A program made the position numbers and the translations under genes. A stretch of DNA of 64,000 nucleotides from Eutreptiella sp. 'Long Island Sound 2002' (lineage: Eukaryota > Euglenozoa > Euglenophyceae > Eutreptiales > Eutreptiaceae). Numbering within the stretch: the first letter of the stretch is position 1; each line of letters begins with the position of its first letter. Shown here piece by piece: positions 1-11,119 of this stretch. Under the pieces are notes generated by a model that was given only the letters and a program-made list of their open reading frames with translations, made no database searches and was not told where the DNA came from. The stretch covers positions 24,326,853 through 24,390,852 of the forward strand of contig OZ038385.1 of NCBI GenBank assembly GCA_964036045.1, written 5' to 3'.

Positions 1-6
1 CACCCG

Positions 7-885
7 ATGGATTACACTGGGCAGCAAGAGCTACAAAACAACGGCCCAACACGACACCTCACGACAACCCAGTATAGATATATTGAGGCCGTCCGGGCCC
101 TTGAGGGCACTGTGGGCCAACGTATCTCCCAGCCCAGACAGCACCGCCCCCTAGCGGAGGGCCGGTTCGACTCAGAGAGCTCTGAGGAGGACCAAGAAAT
201 CAGCGTCGGAAGGACACAAGCGGCCACCAGCCGCCTGGACTACGGTTGGCTCAACCCACCCGACGAGCCATCCCCCGATGAAACCTTCGAGGTGTCTCAG
301 GCACTACCCCCACCAGCAGCAACTCCACGGGATCACCCTACACTACACGGGCGAACCCACCACTGCACGGTGGTACACCGATGGTTCGAAACGACACGGT
401 ACGGCATGGGGGGGGGGATTTACAACGGAAACTTCCGGGCGGCCTTCCGCGTGCACGGACCACAGCAGGTGTACCGCGCCGAGACCATCGCCTATGCCCT
501 AGCCTCCGAGCTGGCACGGGAGGGAGACGAGGTTATCTTAGACAACCAAGGCGTTGTCAAAGCAACCCCGACGAAACGACGGGGGGCGGTCAAAGACCAA
601 GACTACCGTGACATAGGCTACCACAATGCCCTCACGAAATGCCTCACTCTACGTTGGACCCCCGGGCATCGGAAACTAGAGCAAGCAACCACCTATTATG
701 ACTACAAGGACACACAAGGGAACAACCACTCCAACACCCTAGCGAATATGGGCGACAACCTTCCCATGGACTCCCGACAACCTCAACCCCGTGACATTGT
801 CCTTGTTGGACAAATCATGCCCACGTTGGACAAGGCATGGATCATGCAAGTGCGTAGACAAAAACAAACCATGGATGTACACTAG
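7..885 (+). pseudogene. RNase H fragment of a retroelement (frameshifted)
   Basis: This is the remains of an RNase H domain of the kind found at the end of non-LTR retrotransposon ORF2. The first catalytic Asp sits in a YTDGS motif read in another frame (about 370-405). After a run of ten G at 408-417 the domain continues in this frame with YRAETIA (Glu) and VILDNQG (Asp), then a WTPGH motif. The last acidic position, normally a D near the C-terminus, reads as N (HSNTLAN). RNase H removes RNA from RNA/DNA hybrids during target-primed reverse transcription. The frame break at the homopolymer and the lost acidic residue indicate a dead copy or a sequencing error combined with decay. It is a different copy from the LINE at 15-20 kb. 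Confidence 0.6.
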
Positions 886-993
886 GTGAGCTGGATCCCC
901 ATGAAACACCATAGACGAAACGCGTGGACCCCCTGGCTCTGGGGCCAGGTATGGTGGTGGGTATCGGCGGCCCCCTGCGAATGACGACCTGTT

Positions 994-2090
994 TTGTGTG
1001 CCCTCCACGGGCAATATCACGGGGCGTCAGTCCAATCAAGACTCGCACACCGCCCTGCCTGGAGCGAATTCCGGGACACGTGGCGCAGGTGCTGGACCGA
1101 CTGGACCCACTACGCCTGCCAATGGCAGGTCACTGCCACCAGCCACGAACGCTGCTTATGTTCCAGGTTATTGATCCCTTTATCACTCATCGACACCATA
1201 CCCCACATGGAAAGACACAAACTACGGGCCGAGGTGGGCCTCTTCCAGTTTCGGATGATCCAGGGCGTTCCGGCCCTGAGATGGAAACTAGCTGACCCCA
1301 CACCACAACAGCCCCCGTCCCCCCTGTGGTTGACCAGGTTTATCGCACAGCCCCTCCCACCACGCGAAACCGCACGGAACCTTCGCGACCAAGTAGGAGC
1401 GCCATTGCATTACCCTACCCGGAACTGAAAGCGCAAGGTGGAGACGACAGCAACAGTGACTGTAGACGCCGATCTGTGGCTGCAAGCGGCTCGCGCTGCA
1501 AACGATGGGGAGGCAATAACCTGGTTTACCAACATACATAGGTCACAAAAACAGGCGCACGAGGTTTGCACGTCAAAACTCAGACGCCTCAACAACCTGG
1601 CCCACCAGTGGGAGCACCACCTCTCACTCTACGACAAACTGGCGGTACAACACGCCCACCGTGCGTTAGATTTTCAGCGACATGCCCAAGTCACTGAAAC
1701 AACACTACACCCCGTTCGGAAATTACGCGCCATGTGCACCAAAACACCGACGGCCAAGCAAGATTACCACCTGCTGGTGACAAACTTACTGAAGGAACAC
1801 ATGGAGCCCTTCTTCAACAGGGGCGCCTCATCCAATTGGACCATGACACAGCAAAAGCATACCGACAAAAGACAACCCTCTACTCGAATGCATCCAGACA
1901 AGCACGACAGACCATATACTTCGCCAGGAAGCGGACACGGCAGCAGTGGGAACCCACCTTGTGGGAAAGTCCCGCTGTAGCCACTACCAAAGCGACAAAA
2001 AGAGCACTGGGATCCAAACGAGTGGGAAATCCCCCTAACATGATGACACCAACACCTACGGGAAACCATGGGGGCCCAGTCACGAGCTGA
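994..2090 (+). pseudogene. Broken ORF blocks downstream of the RNase H fragment
   Basis: Three adjacent blocks read like real protein but lie in different frames: about 994-1428 (Trp/His/Arg-rich), 1438-1800 (helical, rich in Leu, His, Arg) and 1734-2090 (basic, Gln/Thr-rich). None shows a motif I recognise. Their tandem order after an RNase H remnant suggests they belong to the same retroelement or to a host gene it inserted into. No intact start or continuous frame exists, so I treat them as decayed. Confidence 0.3.
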
Positions 2091-2099
2091 AGCCCGTAT

Positions 2100-2700
2100 G
2101 TTCACCCTGGCACTGCCAAAATCTGTACTTATCGCTGAACTTCGCCCCCGCGGCGCCTGGCACATTCGGAACTGGCCTCTTTGATAAAAAAAAATGCATG
2201 ACACTAAAGACTAGTGCATATATTATAATATACATGGGGAGTGTGTTGCATGGAGTGAGTGGCACACACAAAGCCATCATGAGGTGCACTCAATGTGAGC
2301 AAAAAGAATGCAATGTAAATGTAAATACAATGTTCCACATGTGACAGGTCCAACCAACACATGCACACTCCACATGTTCACCAAGCACCATCTTGGGTAA
2401 TCAATTGTCTCTACTTGAATGGAGGCTCAAGATACCACAATTCCAGTGTAGAGCAAACAAAGCACAAAGAAAAGAGCAAAGACATTCATGGCGGAGCAAC
2501 GACCGAGTTACTTTCTTCCCGCCACCTCCACTTGGCACTGCGCACCACCAATATGGCATTGTGGTTTATAAGTTTACATCTTGATGATGATACATGATGA
2601 TGATGATGATACATGAGTTTATATAAATATGCATATTTAAACTTGACACCTGACACTGGATCCTTACACTTGGCGGTGGTATAATACCTTTTCTTTGTAT
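2100..2700. other. Non-coding stretch with GAT microsatellite
   Basis: No convincing gene. The stretch is AT-richer than its left flank, contains short TATA-like runs (about 2217-2232) and a GAT/ATG-type microsatellite at about 2582-2611. A TATA-like sequence near 2680-2700 precedes the small Cys-containing ORF at 2723. Confidence 0.4.
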
Positions 2701-2722
2701 ATTGGTTGTTCAGATTGGCATC

Positions 2723-2974
2723 ATGAAGTGTTTTTGCTGCCCACTAAAAGACGCGTCTGTGGTCCCCTGGGATTCCCTGTCCCCCGATGACCAAATTTTT
2801 CTGCGGGACAAGTACCCTGATGCTGGTCAGGGGGCAGTTTGTGCATTGTGTGTTCGCTCTGCACGCCCCCGTGCGTTCTTCAGCCGTCGTTCTTCAAACA
2901 CCTCATCGTCAGCCCCCCAATCAGTGGATTCTGGGCTGCAGGTGCCTTCGGCTCCTCTAGTTGTGTCTGTATGA
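2723..2974 (+). CDS. Small Cys-pair ORF, possibly a first exon
   Basis: This short ORF begins with a CxxC-type start (MKCFCC) and has a second Cys pair (CALC) about 45 residues later, a spacing compatible with a small zinc-binding fold. The rest is Ser-rich. It follows a TATA-like AT stretch. The downstream ORF at 3725 has a similar CALC motif, so both could be exons or fragments of one zinc-finger gene or transposon. I cannot assign a function, and the ORF may be fortuitous. Confidence 0.25.
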   Translation: MKCFCCPLKDASVVPWDSLSPDDQIFLRDKYPDAGQGAVCALCVRSARPRAFFSRRSSNTSSSAPQSVDSGLQVPSAPLVVSV

Positions 2975-3341
2975 TGCAGCCACGTCTTTGGCCACAGAGT
3001 CAGTGGAATCTGGGGTTGTGGAGCCTTCAGCGTCTGTTGCAGAGTCTTCTACTGCTGCCACAGGGTCCCATCAGATTGACTACTGCAGGACGGCTTTGGT
3101 TGCAGATCAGAGCCACAGGGTCTGCTGCACACCCACCCAGCACGCAGTCAGATGGGAACCGGAAGGCTGTGTGCATTCATCTTCTTCTGGCAAGCTTTGT
3201 TTGTGCAATGAAAACCATTTTTCTCCTCAGGACAAGTGACAAAAAGTGAAAGAAAAATTGGTCCTGGAATTCAACCAATTTGTGGAGTTTCTGCATTTGG
3301 CCCATTCGTTCTGCCGACTTGTTGGGGCCTCTGGGATTGGA

Positions 3342-3680
3342 GGACCCCTAGCGTACGTTTTGACTTCTGATTTTGTCCCCTTTGTTGGGGACCCCCGAGA
3401 ATGCAGGGGTGACGTAGCATTTCCGCCCTCTTTTGGGCCCCAACCTTCCGGTGCTATTGAGGAAACCGGAACAATCTTTGAATCCACGCTTTGATACTAG
3501 GAGCATCATGGTGACCCCCTAGCGTACGTTTTGACTTCTGATTTTGTCCCCCTTTGTTGGGGACCCCCGAGAATGCATTGGTGACGTAGCATTTCCGCCC
3601 TCTTTTGGGCCCCAACCTTCCGGTGCTATTCAGGAACAATCTTGGGATCCACGCTTTGATACTAGGAGCATCATGATGAC
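3342..3680 (+). repeat. Two tandem copies of a ~170-bp repeat
   Basis: A unit starting near GACCCCTAGCGTACG is repeated once with an offset of 171 bp. It includes a TTTGTTGGGGACCCCCGAGA block and a CCAACCTTCCGGTGCTATT block. A third partial junction appears at about 3686. The copies differ by a few substitutions and small indels. Confidence 0.8.
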
Positions 3681-3692
3681 CTCTGGCGTACT

Positions 3693-3884
3693 GGGTTAGG
3701 GACTCACAATCCACGCTTTGTTGCGTGGCCCCTCGAGTTGGGGTTAGGGACTCTCAATCCACGCTTTGTTGCGTGGCCCCTCGAGTTGGGGTTAGGGACT
3801 CACAATCCACGCTTTGTTGTGTGGCCCCTCGAGTTGGGGTTAGGGACTCACAATCCACGCTTTGTTGTTTTGTCCCCAGAGAAT
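3693..3884 (+). repeat. Four 48-bp tandem repeats
   Basis: GGGTTAGGGACTC recurs at 3693, 3741, 3789 and 3837, exactly 48 bp apart, with only scattered substitutions. Because 48 is a multiple of three the array stays open as a 16-residue protein repeat (APRVGVRDSQSTLCCV). This is probably a minisatellite that happens to be open, since each unit also contains a TTAGGG-like core. Confidence 0.85.
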
Positions 3885-4350
3885 GGCCAGGCATTGGTCC
3901 CGAGCCAAGTGCCCCCCAAGAAGCCCCAAGTCCTTTATCTCCATCCCCGCCACGCGACGTGGAGCGGAGTCCCGAGCCAAGTGCCCCCGAAGAAGCCCGA
4001 AGTCCTTCATCTCCATCCCCACCACCCGACATGGAGCTGAGGGCCTCAACACCACCTTCGTCCCCTCCAGTTGAAGACAAACATGAAGATGACGCCGAAG
4101 CTCCCCCTCCCGTAACAGTCCCCGCCGGTAAGCGCGCTTCCCAGTACTCGTCGCGCTCTCGTGCATCGGACAAGGCACGCCGACAAGCAGCAAAAGATGA
4201 GGATAATGAGGATGTTGTGGGTGATGATGGGGATGTTTGTGCCCTTTGTTGCACCAAGTCTGACCCTGAAAAGATGTCCATGTGTGACTAGTGTGAACTG
4301 CAATATTGTACGGATTGCATTGACACACGCACACACACACACACACACAT
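3885..4350 (+). pseudogene. PHD-like zinc-finger fragment interrupted by TAG
   Basis: The frame open from 3725 encodes, after the 48-bp array, a Pro/Ser-rich stretch, a basic stretch and an acidic stretch. It then reads CALCCTKSDPEKMSMCD, a stop codon (TAG, 4289-4291), and in the same frame CELQYCTDCI. The Cys spacing across the stop resembles a PHD- or RING-type treble-clef finger. The frame then runs into an AC microsatellite. Either the gene is dead, or the TAG is removed by splicing or is recoded. The Pro/Ser linker has duplicated segments (PEPSAP repeats). Confidence 0.4.
4318..4350. repeat. AC dinucleotide microsatellite
   Basis: A run of alternating CA/AC of about 30 bases directly follows the zinc-finger fragment. 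Confidence 0.85.
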
Positions 4351-4439
4351 GTGACAATGTGACATTTCTTTGATTCAGCAACTGTGTCATGTTGTGCACG
4401 CAAGTTGTGTATTCTCAATGTGTACTTAGTTGACAATGG

Positions 4440-5170
4440 AACAGAAAGACAGTTGTGTGTTCTTGAGGGTGGCGACCAATGCGCTGTTCATGGCTTTTCC
4501 AGTTGTGTGTGATGTGTGTTATGTGAAGGGAAGGTAGTTTGCAATTCTTGAGCTTTGGCAGTTTGGGTCACCTAATTCTAAGGGCGTTTCCAAGGGGTGT
4601 GCTTGGGGGCTCTGCGGGGGGAACATAGTCTAAAAGTAGCACGCAGTGCGCGCACAGTGCAAAGATTCCCCCTTAGTGTTCAAAAAAGGCTGTTTTTGAG
4701 CTGTTTTCAGGACGATCGTCCTGAAAACTCAAGACGATCGTTGGTTTGTCCAGTAGGCAATTGCAGCCAATGTTGTTGTTCTTCCACAACGATTAGACAA
4801 TCAAATGATTGCAAATGGGTAATGAAGAAGGCGTCTTCCGCACCGCGGTGTCTTCCCGTGGTCCATTTGGGGTAAAAAATGGGCGTTTTCGAGTTAGTGT
4901 ACAAGAGCAGGCAGCAAGCTACAACAGGAGATCAAAAAGTCCCTGCGACGACACCGTGGCTCAAAACCGGCATCCAAGTAGCTCAAAACGACCGGGGAGC
5001 AAACATGCATCACCACAAACAAGTTTCATGCCATTTCAAGCCGTGATGGTTTGGCCTTGGTGGGGCGCCACTAACACAAGTGGCCGAGAATCGACTCGGG
5101 GGCCTTGTGCCCTTAAACAAAAGTACCACCTACCATCGAATTGTTGACTACCTTGTTTAAATCGGCAACC
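4440..5170. other. Non-coding stretch, no gene seen
   Basis: No ORF with protein-like composition is visible. A short inverted element, GACGATCGTC with a nearby AGACGATCG, lies at about 4710-4740. The stretch ends in a run of 16 G at 5171-5186. Confidence 0.4.
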
Positions 5171-5450
5171 GGGGGGGGGGGGGGGGCTTAGTGGACCGAG
5201 GTAAAACTTAGGAAAAAAACAATTTTTTATAAAAAATTTTACCTAGTAAAAAAAAACTACATTTTACTAGGTTTTGCTACATTTTACTACGTTTTACTAC
5301 ATTTTACTAGGTTTTACTACGGCGCATACTAGGTTTCATCAAATGCCCACGCCTGATTCGCTAAGCTACCACACCACACCACACCACGCCACACCACACC
5401 ACACCACACCACACCACACCACACCACACCACACCACACCACACCACAGG
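5171..5450. repeat. G16 run, TTTTACTA repeats and ACACC pentamer array
   Basis: G16 at 5171-5186 is followed by an A/T-rich stretch, a degenerate array of ACATTTTACTACGTTTT-type units at about 5255-5330, and a near-perfect pentanucleotide array (CACAC/ACCAC phase) at about 5369-5448. Confidence 0.85.
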
Positions 5451-5459
5451 CGAAATGCT

Positions 5460-7340
5460 GTGCAGGCACCCAGTGAATAGCAATTCAGCATGTCAGCTTG
5501 TTAGCTCGTCGGCTTGTCGGCTTGTGTTACTGAATTGTAGCCCACCGGTTGACACATGAGATGTTTGTTATTAGAGTACGGGAGCCAACACACGAAAAGC
5601 GGGGGCTGTGCTGGCGAATGTACCAGGAATGCGGGTAAGGGAGGGCTGCCGTGATATTTTGTTCTTCTTTGTGCTCTGGTGTTTTCTGGTCTGGCAATGA
5701 CCAAAGTGCAAGCCAGCTAGGTGAGCAACTATATTTTTTTCTGGTTGTATACACCTCTAAGCAGGATCCTGTGTATGTTATGATTGGTTTGCGCTGTCTT
5801 GCATTTGCATGGTGGAGTAAGCATCATTTGAGGGAACAATATGAAGTACACAGTCACACTGCCCAAGCCTGCATTGGTATGTTTGCTACATTCAGCTTCA
5901 TGATCATCTGATGAGCCTGATGAGCCTGTGTTGGTGCTCAGCGTGCTCTTGTAAGTTGGCTTCATGAATGCAAGCTACAATCGGCCTCCACACGAATGGC
6001 TGAGGGAAAGTCCACCAGAAGGGAGAGTGAACCATGAGGCCAACCCACAGCAGTGCACCCCTGGTTGACGGATCCGGCTACACTTAGTTGAGACAAAACT
6101 GTCTCACTCTGTCTCAACCCTCTCCCAATTTGTTGCAATTTGTCTCAACCCTGTCTCAACCTTGTCTCAACCTATCTCAACTCGGTCTCAACGCCGTCTG
6201 AATTTTCTGCTAACCCTATCTCAACGTTGTCTCAATGCCTTCTCAATGTGCCTCACATGTCCTCGTTGAAATGGGTTGGAGTGGAGCTTACCCAGCCACG
6301 GAGGGGTGGGGGGGGCTAGCTGCTGCGCCGTGTCACGTGCCTAGCTGTTGTGTTGTCTAATGGTTCGTGCACTAGGAAGGGTGGCACTTGTGTCACCTGT
6401 GTCGGTTGTGCCGCCATGACATGGAGGGGGGGGCAGGGGGGGGGGGGGGGTTATCGGAAAGTGTGCCGCGACACACGTCGTGACATGGGTAAGCTCCAAG
6501 TAGCCTTTGGCAAACGGTTCGGTGGTCCTCTTTGAGGGACTTTAACCTACTTAGGTTCACCTAAGCTTCCAGCCAGTCATGATTAGATCACTTGGGTTTG
6601 GGTCCATAGGGACTTTCACTCTTTTCAAACCCGCCTTCGCTTTGACTTTGAGTTAAAATCTTGATCAAAATCAGGTGAGGTGACATTGCCCCATCGCAGC
6701 GGCAGCTTGGTCCTTCTGGTCCTCAACGGTTGGTATCCTTTTATCTGAGTTAGGCAAGGTATCGGGGTTGTGGCCATAAGGTCACGGGTTTGGCGAACTC
6801 TAGAAGGATGTGCGGAACTAAGCACCGCGTTGAGCCAGCCCATCGGCAAGGCACTTGCTGCATGAAGTTGCCCGCAGACGGCAGCTTACACCTTGCGAAA
6901 TTGAACTGCAGCTCGAGTCTCCCGTGGAGTTGGCAAGGTGGAAGCGCAGAGTCTCCGATGCAGGTGGTCGGGGGGTCCAAACCCAGCCAGCACTAAAGAC
7001 TGGCGACTGTTGTGGGGGGCTGTAGTCCATCGGTCCAACCACGGATCCAAGGCAACCTGGGCTCGAGGACCACTCGGGCATGACCGTGCTACCCTTGAGC
7101 GAAAAGGCAGATAAAGATGACATAAGAGCGTCTGCCTCTCAGTCTTTTGTGCTTGACGTGCGTCTGTTGTGCGCGATCAGCCCTTCAGTATGTGTAGGCT
7201 TATGCCCTCCTTCGTGCGATTTGAACCCAGGCACGTGCCCACCTCTCCATCCTAGAGTTCACCTTGCACATGCCTGTGAGGTCCCACAATGTGCGACCTC
7301 TGGTGGAGGTCAAGTCACGCAAAGCTCGGTGTTGCACTCC
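5460..7340. other. Non-coding stretch with GTCTCAAC degenerate repeat
   Basis: No gene is supported. At about 6083-6250 a degenerate 11-12 bp unit (GTCTCAACCCT and variants) recurs a dozen or more times. G-rich homopolymers occur at 6421-6450. Short open frames here lack protein-like composition. Confidence 0.5.
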
Positions 7341-7350
7341 ATGTCCTGAC

Positions 7351-7947
7351 ATGGCTGCCATCAAACGAACAATCGCGAAGTACATCTGCTGCATCCCGAC
7401 AACGTTGATTCTGGGGATCATCACTGCCTTACGTGCCTCCCAGCATAGTTTTTATTCGGTTCAGCTCCTCTTCTTTCTGTTCCCCGTTGCCATGGTCCCT
7501 CTGCTGAAGCTCATTCTGAAAGAGTCATGGACGCAGTACACGGGTCTTATGCTGTGCGTCTTCTCATGTGGCATGACGGCAATCCTGGCCACGAACCTGG
7601 AGTCCATGGTCAGCTTTGGGAATGAAGAGTGGAGAACGCAACTTGTTGATACCATTGGTGGATTCACTGCGCGCGGGGAAGTGACCTTCGCACAGGATGT
7701 CGAGAACACGTTTGTGGCGGCTGTGGTTGACCAGGCCATGTCCTACAACCCCATAAGCAGCACTCTAGTGCTCCCCTTTATGCTTCTGAACTTCTTGTAC
7801 GCTTTTGTTATTGTCCCCTTCCAGTACATCATTTTCCCCAAAATGGTCCGCGTGAAGGATGGACCTTGCAGCGCACACAGCGTTCTATGGAGTTTGCTCA
7901 GCCCCACCGTTGGCTGTTTAGTGTTTGTGCTCACGATGGTATGCTGA
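7351..7947 (+). CDS. Predicted four-pass membrane protein, unknown
   Basis: The chosen start is the ATG at 7351, because upstream residues are Arg/Cys-rich and unlike the rest. The product (198 aa) opens with a basic segment and then a hydrophobic helix. A second follows quickly (about residues 33-52), a third lies around 60-75, a hydrophilic 70-residue stretch comes next, and there is a final pair of helices at the C-terminus. No family is recognised. The long open frame and consistent hydrophobic blocks in a noisy region argue for a real gene or a recently lost one. It could also be one exon of a larger gene. Confidence 0.5.
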   Translation: MAAIKRTIAKYICCIPTTLILGIITALRASQHSFYSVQLLFFLFPVAMVPLLKLILKESWTQYTGLMLCVFSCGMTAILATNLESMVSFGNEEWRTQLVDTIGGFTARGEVTFAQDVENTFVAAVVDQAMSYNPISSTLVLPFMLLNFLYAFVIVPFQYIIFPKMVRVKDGPCSAHSVLWSLLSPTVGCLVFVLTMVC

Positions 7948-9050
7948 ACCCTGTGGCAATTGCTAGCTTCTGAACGTTGTTTTGCTGCGGATGTCGATGT
8001 GCACTCCTGCCACGCCAGTTGTCGTGAGGCTTGAACAATGCACAATGTGTTTTCAGATATGGTGCACGTGTTGTTCCTGTGCAACGTATGCGCGGGTTCT
8101 TGCCCTGCTGTGGTGGAAAAGGCATGGACATGTGGTGTTGAGACAGAACTCAGTTTGTCCCACAGACTTTCAGGGTTCTACCACCATTTGGCATGGCTCG
8201 ATGGCAGGGGGGCATCTCCTTGGCAGAGAGCCAACACCAGAGGGGCAATGCTAAAGCCCAGAGGTCTGGGGGAGACAGCGGGGCAGCTCCGCCATTGGGC
8301 TGCAGGTTCAACATACCTCCAGCTCCACAAAACGACCAGCTGCACATGCACCACATGAAACACGCCACAACCAAAGCTTCCAACCCCACGCACCAACCCC
8401 AGTGGCCAGCCCGATTGCTTGTCTGCAGGGCCCGCAGACGGCAGGTGCCGGATGGTTGGTCTGGCTCATAACTTGACGCCAAGCAGGCAAACAGAACCAT
8501 CCCCGAACTCACACCAACTCCCAATTCACACACTGGTCCGACACTGGGCTTTTCTTTCGGTTCCTGGCAGGCTGAGTCCCCATCCGAAACCAGGCAGTGG
8601 TTGCCAGCGAGCCCTGGCAGGGCCCGGGGGGGGGGGGGGACTCCGCGGGTCCTAGGAGACCGACTACTCGTGCCCCCCCCCCGCCCGCCCTCTAGGGGGC
8701 CTCCGGCCAACAGTTAGTTGCCAAAGGTGCCGCCCTCAGGACTCCATGGGCGCCGAAGGCGCCTGACACTACATGGGCACCAAAGCCGCCCAAAGGAAAA
8801 TCACCTCCAAGAGAGGTTGTTAGATCAAGCGCAAGCACGGGCGTCGTATACCCCCCTTTTTGGGGGCCATTCACGTAGCATACCTCAAGGCATGATATTG
8901 GATGTCCAACCCCTTGTAAAACCATTATTTTGCCCAATAAGACGATCCCCCGATGGATTTTTTGATTCTGAGGCCTCTACTCCCCTCAAACTGGATATCA
9001 TTTTTTTGGGGGTGGGGGTGGGGGGGGGGGTCAAAAGTTTGTGCAAAAGT
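7948..9050. other. Non-coding stretch with G/C homopolymers
   Basis: No convincing gene. Long G or C runs occur at about 8629-8638, 8675-8682 and 9008-9030. The open frames on both strands here have biased Pro/Gly/Arg composition typical of GC-rich non-coding DNA. Confidence 0.4.
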
Positions 9051-9051
9051 T

Positions 9052-9074
9052 TAGGGTTAGGGTTAGGGTTAGGT
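9052..9074 (+). repeat. Interstitial TTAGGG telomere-like array
   Basis: Three to four consecutive GGGTTA units lie in otherwise non-telomeric sequence. They match the TTAGGG type used by many protists and animals. Confidence 0.8.
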
Positions 9075-9139
9075 CACCGAGCTCGTGGAACCAGTCTTGG
9101 TTTTATAACCCTTTTTAGGGTCTAGGGTAGACCTACTAG

Positions 9140-9202
9140 GTTTAGCAGCAGCAAGCAAGCAGCAAGCACCAAGCACCAAGCAGCAAGCAGCAAGCAGCAG
9201 CA
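9140..9202. repeat. AGCA/AGCACCA simple repeat
   Basis: Repeated AGCAAGC, AGCACCA and AGCAGC units over about 60 bases. Confidence 0.8.
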
Positions 9203-10160
9203 CGCGCAAAATGGGGAAAAATCAGAACTCCGTCGTGGTGCTTCGGATTCGGCTGAAATTTTGGTGCATGATACCTATGGGTGTGAAGTACAATCACACA
9301 AAGTTTGAGCAAGAAACTCAACGGTGGCGGCCGGCAACGGGATTCGCAAGTGGCGGACCTCAGTTTCAAAAACTGCAGTTTAGGGCTCAAAACAGTCATT
9401 TTGGGGCAAAAAAAAGCCCAGGAACACATTCAAAACGGCCAAACGAAGGGAAACGGTGCGTACACTCACGTGTGGCTTGACTTCCCCGTGTCAACGAGCC
9501 CTTTGCGGCCCTCCAACTCCATGATATGTCCCGGAAACGGCCCAAAAAGGCCCCCAGAAGCTCCAAATGCCGACAGCCACAAACCAAGAATAGGCCATAT
9601 CTTTGGCTACATGGCTCGAAATGCGATTCCGAGGGCACCTCCTCCACCCGCCCTCCCCCACTTTTTGTGGTTTCCACCCCTCACAATTGCCCAAACGGAC
9701 ACCTAGAACCCCAATACCTAGGCCCACTAGGCTGTGCGACAAGCTGCAAGCTCAAGCCCAAACAGGTGGGTGCCCAAATGGGTCAACAGGGTCCAATAGG
9801 GGCAAAAAGATGACTTTTCTCAAAAATGATCCTAGACCATGTGCGACGCTAAAACAAGTGTTTTTGAACCGGTTTGAGCTTGTGGTGGCCCATTTTGGTC
9901 CTCCGCAAATCCCAAAATGCCTTGAAAATGGGCTGTTTTGGGACCAAAAATGGGTCAAAAATGGGTCAAAAACGCATTTTTCCAAACCTCATCCTAGACC
10001 ATTTGGGGTGCACAAACGGGTGAAATGAGCCCATTTTGAGCCCATTTTTGGGCATTTTGGCCCCTCATAAGTTCAAAAAGCCTTGAAAGTGGGCCTTGTG
10101 GTGAAGGGATCACTTGCAAGCTGATTTCGCTTTGTCAAGAGCCATCAATGTATCAATCAT
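9203..10160. other. Dispersed-repeat-like non-coding DNA
   Basis: The stretch is rich in short recurrences such as CCCATTTT, TGGGTCAAAAATGGG and CTAGACCAT, seen two or more times (for example 9829-9840 and 9989-10002). It resembles an old non-autonomous repeat rather than a gene. A similar style recurs at 57.8-58.6 kb. Confidence 0.4.
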
Positions 10161-10314
10161 TCTTGATGTCCCTCACCAGTCATAGCTGATGTTCCCTGCC
10201 CCACCAGCTCGGTCCCAATAGTCAGTCTTGATTAGGGTTAGGGCTCGGAAGGGTTGAAACGAGGTGTAGATTGAGCAGAGCTGACCAGCCGTCCGGTGCC
10301 GCTGGCGGTCGGTT

Positions 10315-10382
10315 CGGCAGGATTCGAACCGCCGGCTTACAAGTCTGTGGTCGGATGCATTACCATTCGACCACTGCTTGTT
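10315..10382 (-). tRNA. tRNA-like sequence (Thr-TGT-like), probably tRNA-derived
   Basis: On the minus strand the sequence contains an A-box-like GTGGTCGAATGG, a CTTGTAA loop that would place TGT at the anticodon, and a perfect B box GGTTCGAATCC. The anticodon stem does not pair and the T stem pairs weakly, and an extra CGACCACAGA-type insertion is present. It is more likely a tRNA-derived repeat or pseudogene than a functional tRNA. Confidence 0.35.
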
Positions 10383-10589
10383 ACGACAGGTACTGCTCTC
10401 CCTACTGCTTGTAGCCGAGTCTGCCACTGAGAAAACCCAAACTGTGTGTTTCTGTCTGCTTGCTTGCTTGCCCGATTGACTGTCTTACTCACCGCTTGCC
10501 TCACTAAGTGACTGATTGGCTGACTCTCAGCCTCTCTTCGAGGTGCACTGCCAAAGGCAATACAATTTTGTCCATTTTGCACCCCAGCA

Positions 10590-10745
10590 CTATCCTTAAA
10601 CCCAACCCTCAACCTAGTCCTAACCCAAAACCTACACCTACCACTAGCCCTAGCCCTAGCCCTAAGCCTGGCCCTAGCCCCCACCCGAACCCTAGCCCTA
10701 ACCCTTGCCCTGGCTCTGACCTTAGGCTAGGGTCAGAGTTATTTT
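10590..10745 (-). repeat. Degenerate telomere-like CCCTAR array
   Basis: About 150 bases made almost wholly of CCCTAA, CCCTAG, CCTACA and related hexamers. The array is a decayed interstitial telomeric tract. It ends in a short inverted GGCTAGGGTCAGAG-like element at about 10726-10740. Confidence 0.75.
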
Positions 10746-10959
10746 TGGGGTCCAAAATGGAGAGCAATGATGTGGCAACGGCAGCCATGAACGAAATTTG
10801 GGGGATCTTGTTCAGCCTATTCAACATGGCTAGCATGGCTGAACCAGTTCGCTGCAAAGGTCAGCGTTAGGTTTAGGGTAATGGTATGGTTACAGGGAGG
10901 GCAAGGGGAGGTAAGGGGAGTCTCTGATGGACCTGCCTTGGGGGCATGTACTGTAGCTG

Positions 10960-11050
10960 CCATAATTTAAAACGGCCATAATTTAAAACGCCATAATTAA
11001 AAACGCCGGAGGTTTTGGGGGATTTCCAGATTTGGCCGTAATTTAAAACG
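10960..11050 (+). repeat. Left array of 15-bp CCATAATTTAAAACG repeats
   Basis: Copies start at 10960, 10976, 10991 and (variant CCGTAATTTAAAACG) 11036. The same unit recurs in the same orientation on the right of the transposase remains (12270-12314). The two arrays bracket the pogo-like region and probably mark its ends. Confidence 0.7.
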
Positions 11051-11119
11051 GTCAGCCACTTTTTCACACTTTTCCTGTCCAAAGGTGCTTTTTTGATGGA
11101 AGCATTTGCTGTTCCAGCA

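Noticed and set aside
5369-5448. CRISPR-like array
   Set aside because: The periodicity is five bases with no spacers. It is a simple pentanucleotide microsatellite.
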